36,989 nt of DNA from an uncultured Coriobacteriaceae bacterium (GTDB taxonomy: Bacteria; Actinomycetota; Coriobacteriia; Coriobacteriales; Atopobiaceae). Shown here one piece after another: positions 1 to 7,865 of the stretch. Numbering within the stretch: the first letter of the stretch is position 1; the number at the start of each line of letters is the position of its first letter. The notes beneath the pieces are model-generated. The model made no database searches. It was not told where the DNA came from and worked only from the letters and a program-made list of their open reading frames with translations. The position numbers and the translations under genes were made by a program. The DNA is taken from contig CADBRX010000148.1 of the NCBI GenBank assembly GCA_902797175.1, positions 1 through 36,989 of the forward strand, read 5' to 3'.

Positions 1-1
1 C

Positions 2-832
2 AACCTCTACCACCGCATGGGCCTCTATACCAAGCAGTTTGACTGGGAGAAGATGTGGGCCATCGCCGACGACGTCACCGACGAGGACGTCATCGCCGCC
101 AAGGTGGCCGACATCCACGACACCTTTGACATCCTCGGCGACTACGACGAGGCGTCCGTCCATGAGATGGCGCGCTACGTCGTGGCCTTCGAGCAGTGGG
201 TGAAGGAGGAGGAGCTGGGCTTCGTGGCGAGCCACTACGACGGCTTCGCGCAGGGCAAGGCGGGCGTGCTCGACTCCATGCTCATCCCCGCGTTCTCCAT
301 GCTCATCAAGCAGGGTGTTGCCTGCGCCGTGGAGGGCGACATCAAGGTGGCCATGGGCATGATGATCATGAAGGTCCTCTCGGGCGCCTGCCAGCTCTCC
401 GAGTTCTACACCTTCGACTTCAACGACGACGTGGTACTCATCGGCCACTCTGGCTCCGGTGACGCGGACTTCTCCACCGCGCGCAAGGCGTCCATGGAGA
501 TCGTCCCCGTGTTCCACGGCAAGGCAGGCGGCGGCTTCCTCACGCGCTTCTACCCCAAGGCCGGCCCCGTCACCTACCTCGGCATCACGCAGGACGCTGA
601 CGGCCACTTCAAGTTCATCGTGAGCGAGGGTGTCATCGAGGACGGACCCACGCTCGGCAACGGTGACACCACCTTCCGCACGCGCTTTAGCATTGGCGCG
701 CGCGAGTGGAACAACCGCTGGTGCGAGTGCGGCCCCACGCACCACTTTGCCGCCGCACAGGGTAGCTGGACTGACACCATCTGCAAGGTCGCCAAGATCC
801 TGGACGTGCCCGTGGAGGTCGTCTGCCGCTAG
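2..832 (+). CDS. L-arabinose/L-fucose isomerase family protein, C-terminal part (5' truncated by window edge)
   Basis: The reading frame is open back to base 2, so the gene begins before the window; the ATG at 17 is probably internal. About 276 residues are visible. Features of the fucose/arabinose isomerase C-terminal fold are present: a metal-site-like stretch EFYTFDFNDDVVLIGHSG around residues 135-150, then a conserved GPVTYLGITQDADGHF stretch and a C-terminal CGPTHHFA motif. In this family the glutamates and histidines of these motifs bind the catalytic Mn2+ and the sugar. The enzyme would interconvert an aldose and a ketose in the cytoplasm. The exact sugar cannot be read from the sequence. 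Family assignment is fairly sure; arabinose versus fucose is open. A strong terminator follows 26 bases after the stop. Confidence 0.7.
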   Translation, partial: NLYHRMGLYTKQFDWEKMWAIADDVTDEDVIAAKVADIHDTFDILGDYDEASVHEMARYVVAFEQWVKEEELGFVASHYDGFAQGKAGVLDSMLIPAFSMLIKQGVACAVEGDIKVAMGMMIMKVLSGACQLSEFYTFDFNDDVVLIGHSGSGDADFSTARKASMEIVPVFHGKAGGGFLTRFYPKAGPVTYLGITQDADGHFKFIVSEGVIEDGPTLGNGDTTFRTRFSIGAREWNNRWCECGPTHHFAAAQGSWTDTICKVAKILDVPVEVVCR

Positions 833-857
833 GCGCATGCACGATCTACCATCCAAG

Positions 858-905
858 ACGTGTGGGGCAGACGAGCAACCGCCCGGCTGCCCCACACGTT
901 TCTTC
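858..905 (+). terminator. Rho-independent terminator of the isomerase gene
   Basis: A perfect 13-bp inverted repeat (arms 858-870 and 887-899, ACGTGTGGGGCAG and its complement) surrounds a 16-base loop and runs into TTTCTT. It sits just after the isomerase stop and before the end of the oppositely oriented hipA-like gene, so it may insulate both transcripts. Confidence 0.8.
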
Positions 906-929
906 GCAAAGCCGCGCCTCGAGAGAAGT

Positions 930-2054
930 TCAAATGGTGGCTCGGGCAATCTGTCTGATGATCTCGCGACCCTTGCGAGCAGATATCGCTCCCGCAGCTC
1001 CCACAGACAGCAGGTCGCTCTCCTCTATTGCCGACCCCTTCCCGTTGACGAGCGTCGCGTGTTCCCCCAGAAAGCCCTCGTCCTTGGTGAGGTCGTACGC
1101 CGGAGAGAGACGCCAGGCTCCGTTCTCATACAGATACGAGAAGTTACGGGCATGGTCATCACAATTGCCAACCGCCACGTTAAAGTACATCACCCTAAAG
1201 AGCTGCTCGCAGTCGGCAACATTTCCCGTAAGCTCAAGCGTCAGCTGCATCAGATCGCGATAATCCATCACGTCATATGGTGACGCTTCAAGCAGGGCGG
1301 CAGCGCTCGCCATGTGGACCTTGCGCACAGCTCCCCGATCATCGCAGGTCCGGTCAAAACGTTTCGTGGCAAAATAGCCTTTGCAGATACGAGAGCGAAC
1401 AAGTCGCACCTCTGGCACTATGATGCCGCATGCCTTCGCAAGCCGCGCGAGCTCGTACTCATGTGCGCCCGAATCGGGGTCATCAAAGCGCGCAGGAAAC
1501 TTGACGATCCACGGTTTGCCCTCAAGATCCACCATCACCTTGGGCCGCGCGCCCCCAGACGATGAACCACGCGCATAGATGTCGTCGAGCGAGTCTGCGG
1601 TTTCCCCTTCAAGAAGCCTCTGGCACTGCTGAGACAGCAAGTCCCAGTCGTTGGATGACGCACGTTCGCCAAGCTGCCAATACGGAGCATACTCAAGCGC
1701 ACCAAGTCCAGATGAGCCCACAAGTGACAGGCGTGCAAGCGCCGACAGCGATCCTACCTTGACTCCCAACTTGGCAAGCATGCGGTCTTGCAGGAGTCTC
1801 CCCCAATCGTCAGGCAAACTGTCTCGGAATACGCCAAAGAGGCCGTCGGGCGCATCGGCCGATGCTTCGAAGAGACCTGGCCGAAGGGGCAGGGACAGCG
1901 GGCTGATCGAGTAGCCCGAGGCAAGCCACTCCGGGGCATACTCAAATGCCGCCAACCCGCTCCTCGTGGTCGCAAGCGTTCCCACGCGCGTTCCCTCAAG
2001 CAGAACATCAAGGTGACGGATGGCTGCAAGCTGTTCAGCCAGCGTCTTCGGCAT
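930..2054 (-). CDS. hipA: HipA-family serine/threonine kinase toxin
   Basis: A 374-residue HipA-like kinase. The N-terminal HipA_N-type region covers roughly residues 15-120. The kinase core has a Gly-rich loop SSSGGARPK (164-172), an ATP-site lysine in WIVKFP (K185), the catalytic loop GNCDDHARNFS (D299 and N304, matching E. coli HipA D309/N314) and the metal-binding Asp of LSPAYDLT (D321). All key residues are intact, so it should be active. Known HipA toxins phosphorylate glutamyl-tRNA synthetase or related targets and cause growth arrest; the target here is unknown. Its start overlaps the end of the upstream antitoxin gene by 20 bases, which suggests translational coupling. The protein is shorter than E. 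coli HipA (440 residues), which is common in the wider family. Confidence 0.9.
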   Translation of the reverse strand: MPKTLAEQLAAIRHLDVLLEGTRVGTLATTRSGLAAFEYAPEWLASGYSISPLSLPLRPGLFEASADAPDGLFGVFRDSLPDDWGRLLQDRMLAKLGVKVGSLSALARLSLVGSSGLGALEYAPYWQLGERASSNDWDLLSQQCQRLLEGETADSLDDIYARGSSSGGARPKVMVDLEGKPWIVKFPARFDDPDSGAHEYELARLAKACGIIVPEVRLVRSRICKGYFATKRFDRTCDDRGAVRKVHMASAAALLEASPYDVMDYRDLMQLTLELTGNVADCEQLFRVMYFNVAVGNCDDHARNFSYLYENGAWRLSPAYDLTKDEGFLGEHATLVNGKGSAIEESDLLSVGAAGAISARKGREIIRQIARATI

Positions 2055-2322
2055 CGGCTATCACCTCCGCAATCGAGCCATAGCGCTTGCGGGCAAACAG
2101 CGCATCGAAGTCTTCCCTGCAGTCAAGCGCAATCGAGAGCTTGATGAGCGAGGCAAGCGATATCTCGTGTTCGCGCTCAAAGCGCTTGAGAGACCCTAGT
2201 GACACGCCAGAGCGTCGGGCAAGCTCTTCCTGCGAGTAGCCGAGCTCCTTGCGGCGTGTCCGAGCTCGATTTGCAAGCTCCGCTTGAATGACGTCAGGGG
2301 TCTTCTTTGTTAGTTTAATCAT
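2035..2322 (-). CDS. hipB: HipB-type XRE-family antitoxin/repressor
   Basis: A 95-residue Cro/C1-type helix-turn-helix protein. The HTH spans about residues 20-75, with the recognition segment in YSQEELARRSGVSLGSLKRFE. It is the first gene of the pair and overlaps the kinase gene, the usual antitoxin-toxin order. HipB proteins bind HipA as well as their own operators, so autoregulation is expected. Two near-identical 20-bp imperfect palindromes lie at and upstream of its start codon. No Shine-Dalgarno sequence is visible before the ATG, and a -10-like TAGTAT lies about 8-13 bases upstream, so the mRNA may be leaderless; this is inference. Confidence 0.88.
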   Translation of the reverse strand: MIKLTKKTPDVIQAELANRARTRRKELGYSQEELARRSGVSLGSLKRFEREHEISLASLIKLSIALDCREDFDALFARKRYGSIAEVIADAEDAG

Positions 2323-2381
2323 AGCTAATATACTAACTATTTAAGGGATTATTGGGCTAATATAGCTACTATATTAACTAT
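2321..2381. promoter_or_regulatory. Twin operator/promoter region of the hipBA pair
   Basis: Two 20-bp sites, 2321-2340 and 2362-2381, match at 18 of 20 positions and lie 41 bp apart. Each is itself an imperfect palindrome of the form ATAGNTANTATANTANCTAT. The proximal copy overlaps the hipB start codon. The AT-rich stretch contrasts sharply with the GC-rich surroundings. This is the expected layout for cooperative HipB autorepression. Binding is inferred, not shown. Confidence 0.7.
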
Positions 2382-2524
2382 AATTCAGATGCTCGTCCAT
2401 CCATGTTGGGCCATTATCGAACTGTTGCCTGTGGCGCCACGGCACTTGTCGATCGCAAGACGCTCGAGTCGAACGTTCGGCAGTTTGAGCCCGACCTGCT
2501 GTAGGCGTTTTGCCCGCACATCGC

Positions 2525-3241
2525 CTACGCCAAGACAGCGATCAGCGCCTCCTCGAACTTCGGCGTCCACCACAGGCCGTACCCCGCCTTGGTGGGATGT
2601 ACCGGGTCGTGCATATAGAGGGCGTAGTCCTCGGGCGAGACTGCACGCATCCCCTCGTTGTGATAGAGGTCTATCACGGGCACATCCATGAGCTCGCTCA
2701 TCTGGTCGAGCAGCTCGACCATCTGGGCGTATTCCGCGCTCTCAAAGTAGGTGCCCGAATAGAAGAGCACGGGGCAATCCCAGGTCTTGCGCACGTATTC
2801 GACGATGTGTTGCATCGCCCCGGCCACGGTCGCCGTGTCGTAGGGACCCGCCGCAGCGATAGTCCCCATGGCCTTCCCCTTCCAGGCGTCGTTGGTGGAG
2901 AGCTGACACACGAAGGCGTCCAGGTGCGTGGACGCCGGGATGGTGAGCATGCGCTCCACGTACGAGCTGCCATCGTGCTCGTCGTCCGCGAGAGTCGTGC
3001 CACTCACGGCCTCCTTGAGAGCCAGCACGCCGCACCTGCGCGCGAGGAAGTCCGCGCACGCCTGCCCCATAGAGAAGGCGCCAACCGTGACCGAGCTGCC
3101 CAGAAAGGCGATCGCCCTGCCACGCAGCGAGCTCGTGCGGTCTGGCGCCACGATGCTCACGTCATAGCAGGCGGCGTTACCCGGGTGCTCCTGCGCCTTA
3201 TCGTTCGCCCTGCGTTGGGGCTCGTCATAGGCAATGGTCAT
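2525..3241 (-). CDS. SGNH/GDSL-like hydrolase
   Basis: A 238-residue SGNH-fold hydrolase, using the ATG at 3241, which has AAGGGA 9 bases upstream; a longer frame reaches 3274 but would overlap the upstream gene. Block I reads AFLGSSVTVG, with the probable nucleophile Ser50 in a GSS rather than the usual GDS context. A block II-like glycine occurs in EAVSGTTLAD. Block III is LSTND (Asn117), and block V is HDPVHP (Asp212, His215). These supply the expected Ser-Asn-Asp-His set. Such enzymes are esterases, lipases or acetylhydrolases acting on lipids or sugar esters; the substrate is unknown. There is no signal peptide, so it is cytoplasmic. It follows a small membrane protein gene by 13 bases and is probably co-transcribed with it. 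Confidence 0.82.
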   Translation of the reverse strand: MTIAYDEPQRRANDKAQEHPGNAACYDVSIVAPDRTSSLRGRAIAFLGSSVTVGAFSMGQACADFLARRCGVLALKEAVSGTTLADDEHDGSSYVERMLTIPASTHLDAFVCQLSTNDAWKGKAMGTIAAAGPYDTATVAGAMQHIVEYVRKTWDCPVLFYSGTYFESAEYAQMVELLDQMSELMDVPVIDLYHNEGMRAVSPEDYALYMHDPVHPTKAGYGLWWTPKFEEALIAVLA

Positions 3242-3254
3242 TGTCGTCTTCCCT

Positions 3255-3530
3255 TCACTCTGCCGCGGCAGCATCCAGCTTGAGATTACGCACGTATATG
3301 AGGTCGTTCACGATGAGCGCCACGAGGTTGAACACGTAGACGCCCAATACCCAGTTTACGTTGTGGCCCACGAACTTGGCCGCGATGCCCGCCACGTAGC
3401 CAAAGGTGATGAGGGCCAGGAAGGCCGGCGAGGTCGCCTTTGCCGTCCTCGCCCGCCACGCGTTGAGCGCATTGATGGGCCACGAAAGGCCAAAACAAAG
3501 GAGCATGGTTGCCTCAAGAACTGATGCCAT
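3255..3530 (-). CDS. Small multi-pass membrane protein (about 91 residues)
   Basis: The start at 3530 is preferred because AGAGGA lies 8 bases upstream; the frame itself extends to 3605. The product has three hydrophobic segments, roughly residues 4-22, 36-54 and 61-80, joined by a short basic loop (NAWRARTAKATS). The pattern SWP...RTAK...GY.AGI.AK...NWVLGVYVFN resembles small PQ-loop-like membrane proteins of unknown function found in Gram-positive gut bacteria. It precedes the SGNH hydrolase in the same orientation with a 13-base gap. No function can be assigned. It is divergent from the DNA glycosylase gene at 3646. Confidence 0.7.
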   Translation of the reverse strand: MASVLEATMLLCFGLSWPINALNAWRARTAKATSPAFLALITFGYVAGIAAKFVGHNVNWVLGVYVFNLVALIVNDLIYVRNLKLDAAAAE

Positions 3531-3645
3531 GAAAAGGTTCCTCTCGATGGTTGCCTGGCATGAGATTGTATCTTCTCGAGAGGGACGCAGGGCCCGCGCG
3601 CCCAAGACGCGCTACCATGTGGCTGTTGCCACACAAGGGAGGACC

Positions 3646-4227
3646 ATGGCCATCGCAAACCCGCTCGACTGCCGCTCGTGGTACGTCACCGATGCGCTGC
3701 TCGCCTACCACGACCACGAGTGGGGCGTACCCGTCCACGACGACCGGCAGCTCTTTGAGATGCTGTGTCTGGAGGGCATGAGCGTGGGCCTCTCGTGGCG
3801 AACCGTGCTCGACAAGCGCGACGAATATCGACGTGTCTTTCATGGCTTTGACATCGATGCCTGCGCAGACTTGACGGACGAGGAGCTTGAGGGCGCGCTC
3901 TCAAACCCCGGCATCATCCGCGCCCGCGCAAAGGTGTGGGCCATACGCGGCAACGCACGCGCGACGCAGTCCATCCAGCGCGAGTTTGGGAGCCTTGACT
4001 CATATCTCTGGGGCTTTGTGGACAATCGTCAAGTTGTTGGAAGCTGGACCGGCATGGACCAGATTCCCACGCAGACCGAGCTCTCGCGCACGGTGTCCGC
4101 CGACCTCAAGCGACGTGGTATGCGCTTTGTCGGCCCCGTCATCACCTATTCCTACCTGCAGGCCGTAGGCATCGTCAACGACCACCTGCTCAGCTGCGAT
4201 CGCCGCGTCGCCTGCATGGAGGGCTGA
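3646..4227 (+). CDS. tag: DNA-3-methyladenine glycosylase I
   Basis: A 193-residue Tag-family glycosylase that removes 3-methyladenine from alkylated DNA, starting base excision repair. The start has GGGAGG 4-5 bases upstream of the ATG; the open frame runs further upstream but without support. Zinc-snap residues are preserved: Cys9 and His22 (in YHDHEWG, the same 13-residue spacing as E. coli Cys4/His17), and a C-terminal HLLSC pair with the 4-residue spacing of E. coli His175/Cys179. The family signatures LFEMLCLEGMSVGLSW, which contains the active-site Glu, and NPGIIRARAKV, FVGPVITYS and NDH are all present. Length fits the family (about 187 residues). It is a stand-alone gene facing away from the membrane protein/hydrolase pair. 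Confidence 0.93.
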   Translation: MAIANPLDCRSWYVTDALLAYHDHEWGVPVHDDRQLFEMLCLEGMSVGLSWRTVLDKRDEYRRVFHGFDIDACADLTDEELEGALSNPGIIRARAKVWAIRGNARATQSIQREFGSLDSYLWGFVDNRQVVGSWTGMDQIPTQTELSRTVSADLKRRGMRFVGPVITYSYLQAVGIVNDHLLSCDRRVACMEG

Positions 4228-4297
4228 CGGATAGAATCAGGCAGTCCCACCTGCTACCATGACAATATCCATTGCTGCGACCGCCAAGGAGGCCACC

Positions 4298-5074
4298 ATG
4301 CAGGAGTTCTACATCGACAGCGACGGAGTTGCCCTTCATGCAAAGCTCGAGATGCCCGAAGGGGCGCCGGAGCGCTGTCCCCTGTGCATCGTGCAGCATG
4401 GCCTGACCGGCCACATGGAGGAGGAGCACATCCTTGCCGTTTCCGCGGCGCTGCGCGAGGTGGGCGTGGCGACCCTGCGCGTGGAGATGTACGGCCACGG
4501 CAAGAGCGGTGGCAGCTTTGGTAAGCACACCCTGCTCAAGTGGGTCGACAACATGCTCGACGTGGTCGACTACGCCAAGGGCCTGCCCTTCGTGACGGAC
4601 CTCTACCTCTGCGGCCACAGCCAGGGAGGCCTCCTCACCATGCTGATTGCCGCGCTGCGCCCCGACGACCTTGCGGCCATCATGCCCCTGTCGCCCGCCA
4701 TCATCATCGTAGACAGCGCACGCAACGGCGAGCTCTTTGGCATGACCTTTGACCCTCAGCACATCCCCGACCGCATCTACCTTGGCAATCCCAACCTGGC
4801 GGAGGGCGGCACCGAGACCCCCAGCTTCTGTGGCGACTACTTCCGTGTCGCACAGCACATCCATGTGGACGAGGCCATCGCGGCATACCACGGGCCCGTG
4901 CTCCTGGTCCATGGCACCGATGACATGGCCGTGCCCGTAAGCTACTCAAAGGATGCCGCCAAAAAGTACGAAAACGCCCAGCTGGTGCTGCTCGAGGGAG
5001 ACGACCACAACTACCACACGCACCTTGACCTCGCCTGCATGGCGGTGCAGGACTTCATGGGCAGCCTTGCGTAG
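4298..5074 (+). CDS. Alpha/beta-hydrolase, cinnamoyl/feruloyl esterase-like
   Basis: A 258-residue alpha/beta-hydrolase; the ATG at 4298 follows AAGGAGG by 5 bases, so the upstream ATG at 4259 is rejected. The oxyanion region is VQHGLTGH. The nucleophile elbow is CGHSQGG (Ser108). The acid is in HGTDDMAVP (Asp209) and the base in GDDHNYH (His237). There is an inserted lid between the elbow and the Asp, about residues 130-195, as in intestinal Lactobacillus and Butyrivibrio cinnamoyl esterases. It has no signal peptide. It may release hydroxycinnamic acids from diet-derived esters, but substrate choice cannot be deduced and a general carboxylesterase is also possible. Confidence 0.82.
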   Translation: MQEFYIDSDGVALHAKLEMPEGAPERCPLCIVQHGLTGHMEEEHILAVSAALREVGVATLRVEMYGHGKSGGSFGKHTLLKWVDNMLDVVDYAKGLPFVTDLYLCGHSQGGLLTMLIAALRPDDLAAIMPLSPAIIIVDSARNGELFGMTFDPQHIPDRIYLGNPNLAEGGTETPSFCGDYFRVAQHIHVDEAIAAYHGPVLLVHGTDDMAVPVSYSKDAAKKYENAQLVLLEGDDHNYHTHLDLACMAVQDFMGSLA

Positions 5075-5150
5075 CGCCCTGGAACAAAGGGGCATGCTCG
5101 TGCCTCTCGCGTAAAGAGGGCTTGCGGAAAACAGCAGACTTGTTGAGTCT

Positions 5151-5216
5151 GTGAGCACTTTATTACACTAAAGTGCTCACTTGACCAAGTGACAAAACTT
5201 AACATAAGCTTAAGTG
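5151..5216. promoter_or_regulatory. Inverted-repeat-rich promoter region with five AAGTG/CACTT words
   Basis: A perfect 12-bp inverted repeat with a 6-base spacer occupies 5151-5180 (GTGAGCACTTTA and its complement). It is followed by a second palindrome, CACTTGACCAAGTG, at 5178-5191. AAGTG or its complement occurs five times (5156, 5171, 5178, 5187, 5212). No T-run follows, so this is unlike a terminator. TTGACC at 5181 could be a -35 element. It probably controls the membrane sensor gene starting at 5300. Confidence 0.5.
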
Positions 5217-5299
5217 ACGGTTTCCTGATGCAGAGGCTTGCACGGTCGACCTCCCGTGATGCGCAGTGGCGCATTTTTCCACTCGAAAGAGAGGCCAAC

Positions 5300-6595
5300 A
5301 TGAACGGTTCTGTCGTCACCGCCTTCTGCATCGTGTCCGTTCTGCTTGCGTGGATTGACCTCACCATATCCCGAAGAGCCTTGGCAAAAACGACTGAGGT
5401 GGGCAACTACCTGGCGTTCTCTGGTATTGCCGCTGCCCTTGTCACCTTGTCCTACCTCCTCAGCGTGCTGAGTACCGACTACTTTAGGGCATCGCTTTCC
5501 TCGAGCATCTACTTCATGAGCATCGACTGGCTCCTCATCTTTCTCGTCCACTTCGTGATGCTCATCACCCGCCGCCACGCCGATGGTCTCAGTACGCAAA
5601 TCCGCAAGATCTTGCACGTCTATGCCATCTTTGACAGCGCGATGTTCTTTGTGAACGTATATAGGGAAATCGCCGTCTCGTACATTCCGCAAGAGTCACC
5701 CATCGCCCACTACGCATACGAGATGAAGCCTCTCTACATCGCTCACCTACTCTTTACCTATGTGATCGTGGGCATCATCTGCTACCTGCTCACCGACAAG
5801 ATCTTCCATACGCCCATCAAGTACCGCAACCAGTTCTTCTATCTTCTTGCCGCCATTCTCATGGTCGTAGCCATCAACGCCATCTTCCTCTACCCCTTTG
5901 GCAACAGCATCCTTTCGCGACTCGACGTGTCGGTGTGCGGCTACAGCGTGGGGCTGTACCTCATGTATTGGGCAGCCTTTGTCTATCGAGAGGACGAGAT
6001 GCTCGAGTCCCTCTCCATGACCATCTTTGAAAGCATTGACCAGGGCATCGTCCTCTTTGACTATGACGGCGAGCTCATCATGCACAACGCCATGTCAGAA
6101 CGCCTGCTGCCACACGTCTCCTTTCTACAGTCCATGCGCATCGAGGAGTTTCTTGACCAGTGCGAGCTGCCTCCCGTCAATGACGCCAAAAAGGACATCT
6201 ACTCCGTCCAGGGGCTCATGGGCACCGAGGGAAATGCGCCCCTGCACATCGACTATCGTCGCCTCCGTGACAAGGACGGCACCGTGACGGGGAACCTCTT
6301 CGTTTTCTCCGACGTGGCCAATGACGTCGACATGCTCACCGGTTTCCAGCACTGGGAAAACTTCCGCAAGTTCTCTGCCGAGAGCCCCTGGACCTTCGAC
6401 CATCCCACCTCCGTCGCCATCTTTGACATCATAGGCCTGGGCGAGATCAACCAGACCTTCGGCCGTGCCGTCGGTGACCAGCGCATCCGCAACCTCGTGA
6501 AGATCATGCGCGAAAAACATGCCCGAGGACACCTATTACGTACGCGGATTCGAGGCCCACCTTGTCGCCATCTGCCCCCTGCACGAGGAGGTTGA
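5300..6595 (+). CDS. Membrane sensor, N-terminal part: 7TM - PAS - first half of GGDEF (frameshifted)
   Basis: Start at ATG 5300 behind AGAGAGG. The first ~230 residues form seven hydrophobic helices resembling the histidine-kinase-type 7TM input domain. A PAS domain follows (about 236-340, beginning FESIDQGIVLFDYDGELI). From about 345 the first half of a GGDEF domain is readable (VAIFDIIGLGEINQTFG, then GDQRI). After Lys406 the frame turns into unrelated residues and stops at 6595. The missing half of the GGDEF continues in another frame from 6519, so the real protein is the sum of this and the next entry, about 843 residues. The break lies at an A5 run (6513-6517); dropping one A restores the frame. 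This may be a sequencing indel, a true mutation or programmed shifting. Confidence 0.75.
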   Translation: MNGSVVTAFCIVSVLLAWIDLTISRRALAKTTEVGNYLAFSGIAAALVTLSYLLSVLSTDYFRASLSSSIYFMSIDWLLIFLVHFVMLITRRHADGLSTQIRKILHVYAIFDSAMFFVNVYREIAVSYIPQESPIAHYAYEMKPLYIAHLLFTYVIVGIICYLLTDKIFHTPIKYRNQFFYLLAAILMVVAINAIFLYPFGNSILSRLDVSVCGYSVGLYLMYWAAFVYREDEMLESLSMTIFESIDQGIVLFDYDGELIMHNAMSERLLPHVSFLQSMRIEEFLDQCELPPVNDAKKDIYSVQGLMGTEGNAPLHIDYRRLRDKDGTVTGNLFVFSDVANDVDMLTGFQHWENFRKFSAESPWTFDHPTSVAIFDIIGLGEINQTFGRAVGDQRIRNLVKIMREKHARGHLLRTRIRGPPCRHLPPARGG

Positions 6596-7832
6596 CATTC
6601 TTCCCAGGGTGGAGGACATCGCCCGTGCGTGCGGAAACACCATCGTCTACGGTGTGAGCTCCACGGCTGACCGCACGATCGAAAGGCTTTCGAAGGAAAG
6701 CTCCACCCTTCCAGGAGGCCAGGGAAAGCTACGGCTTCGCGACAGCGAAAGCCGCAACATCATCCAGGCCATCGAGCGAGCCTCTCGCTCGATGCAGGTC
6801 AAGAAGCTGCTCGATCCCACCTCGCACCATTCGCATGCCCTCACGTCGCTTGTGCGCGCGCTGCAGGAGTCCGACGGCGACACCGAAGCCCACGTGCAGC
6901 GCACGCAGCACATGGGAGAATTGCTTGGCAAGCGCATCGGACTCAACGATGCCGAGCTCACCGACCTCAGGCTTCTCTGCCTGCTCCATGACATCGGAAA
7001 GATCGGCATTCCCCTCGAGATCCTCAACAAGCCGGGCAGGCTCACCGATGACGAGTGGAAGGTCCTGCAAAGCCATGCCGAAAAGGGCTATCAGATTGCC
7101 CTGTCCTCGAGCGACCTTCGTCCCATCGCCCCCTATATCCTGCACCACCACGAACAATGGGATGGCAAGGGATATCCCCAGGGCATCTCGGGAGAGACGA
7201 TTCCTTTGCTCTCGCGCTTCATTGCGGTGGTCGACACCTATGACGCCATGGTCAACACGCGCGCCTATCGCAAGGCCTTGTCGCCGGAGGCCGCCAAGGA
7301 AGAGATCAGGCGGTGCTCGGGCACGCAGTTTGACCCCTTCATAGCGGCAGAGTTTTTGCTCATGCTCGAGGAGAACCCCGAGCTCGCCCTTGGGGAGCGA
7401 ACAGGGGGCGAGGTCGCGCAGTCAGAGCGCATCTTCCAGAAGTCGGAGGTACGCGACGATCGGCCCATCGCGTCCTATGCCGTGGACTACACGCGCTATC
7501 TGCTCGACATCGACGACAACATCGTCGAGGTGGACGAGGCCTTCGAGAGGCTCACGGGCTACACCTACAGCGACGCCGTTCGCGGCAGGATGCACCAAAT
7601 CGACCTCATCCCTCCCGAGGACCAGACCGACTACTACGTGCTCGTAAGCAAGCAGTTCGCCCGCGCGAGCAGCGTCTACATCGAGCATGACATCCTGCGC
7701 AAGGACGGCACCAAGGTCCACGTGTTCTGCTACGGCAAGCGTTTCTTTGACTCGGCGCTCAAGGTTTTCCGCAGCGAGATCATCGTCTTTGACGCCTCGC
7801 AGGCACATACGGCGATGCACACGCTGCCGTAG
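6519..7832 (+). CDS. Sensor, C-terminal part: degenerate GGDEF end - HD-GYP phosphodiesterase - PAS
   Basis: This frame continues the preceding protein and has no Shine-Dalgarno before the ATG at 6519, so independent initiation is unlikely. Residues 6-16 (YYVRGFEAHLV) align with the GGDEF signature region but read RGFEA, so diguanylate cyclase activity is not expected. The HD-GYP domain (about 120-285) is complete: LLHDIGKIGIP (His157-Asp158), YILHHHEQWDGKGYP (HHE 210-212 and GYP 218-220) and VVDTYDAM (Asp240). It should hydrolyse cyclic di-GMP. A second PAS domain at about 322-430 (YLLDIDDNIVEVDEAFERLTGY) lies after the HD-GYP, an unusual position. The stop is at 7832, and a small unrelated gene follows. 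Confidence 0.78.
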   Translation: MPEDTYYVRGFEAHLVAICPLHEEVDILPRVEDIARACGNTIVYGVSSTADRTIERLSKESSTLPGGQGKLRLRDSESRNIIQAIERASRSMQVKKLLDPTSHHSHALTSLVRALQESDGDTEAHVQRTQHMGELLGKRIGLNDAELTDLRLLCLLHDIGKIGIPLEILNKPGRLTDDEWKVLQSHAEKGYQIALSSSDLRPIAPYILHHHEQWDGKGYPQGISGETIPLLSRFIAVVDTYDAMVNTRAYRKALSPEAAKEEIRRCSGTQFDPFIAAEFLLMLEENPELALGERTGGEVAQSERIFQKSEVRDDRPIASYAVDYTRYLLDIDDNIVEVDEAFERLTGYTYSDAVRGRMHQIDLIPPEDQTDYYVLVSKQFARASSVYIEHDILRKDGTKVHVFCYGKRFFDSALKVFRSEIIVFDASQAHTAMHTLP

Positions 7833-7865
7833 GCGCGCGGGTAGCGCACGGTTTGGAGGCAAGCC

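Noticed and set aside
2403-2504. Short plus-strand frame of 33 residues (MLGHYRTVACGATALVDRK...) in the hipB-SGNH gap
   Set aside because: It reads somewhat like a gene fragment, but has no ribosome binding site, no identifiable family and is too short to support.
5151-5180. Terminator of the alpha/beta-hydrolase gene
   Set aside because: The perfect hairpin has no T-run after it and overlaps further palindromic words, so regulation of the downstream gene is more likely.
6519-7832. Independent HD-GYP gene with its own start
   Set aside because: No Shine-Dalgarno, and the first residues complete the GGDEF fold of the preceding frame, so it is a continuation.
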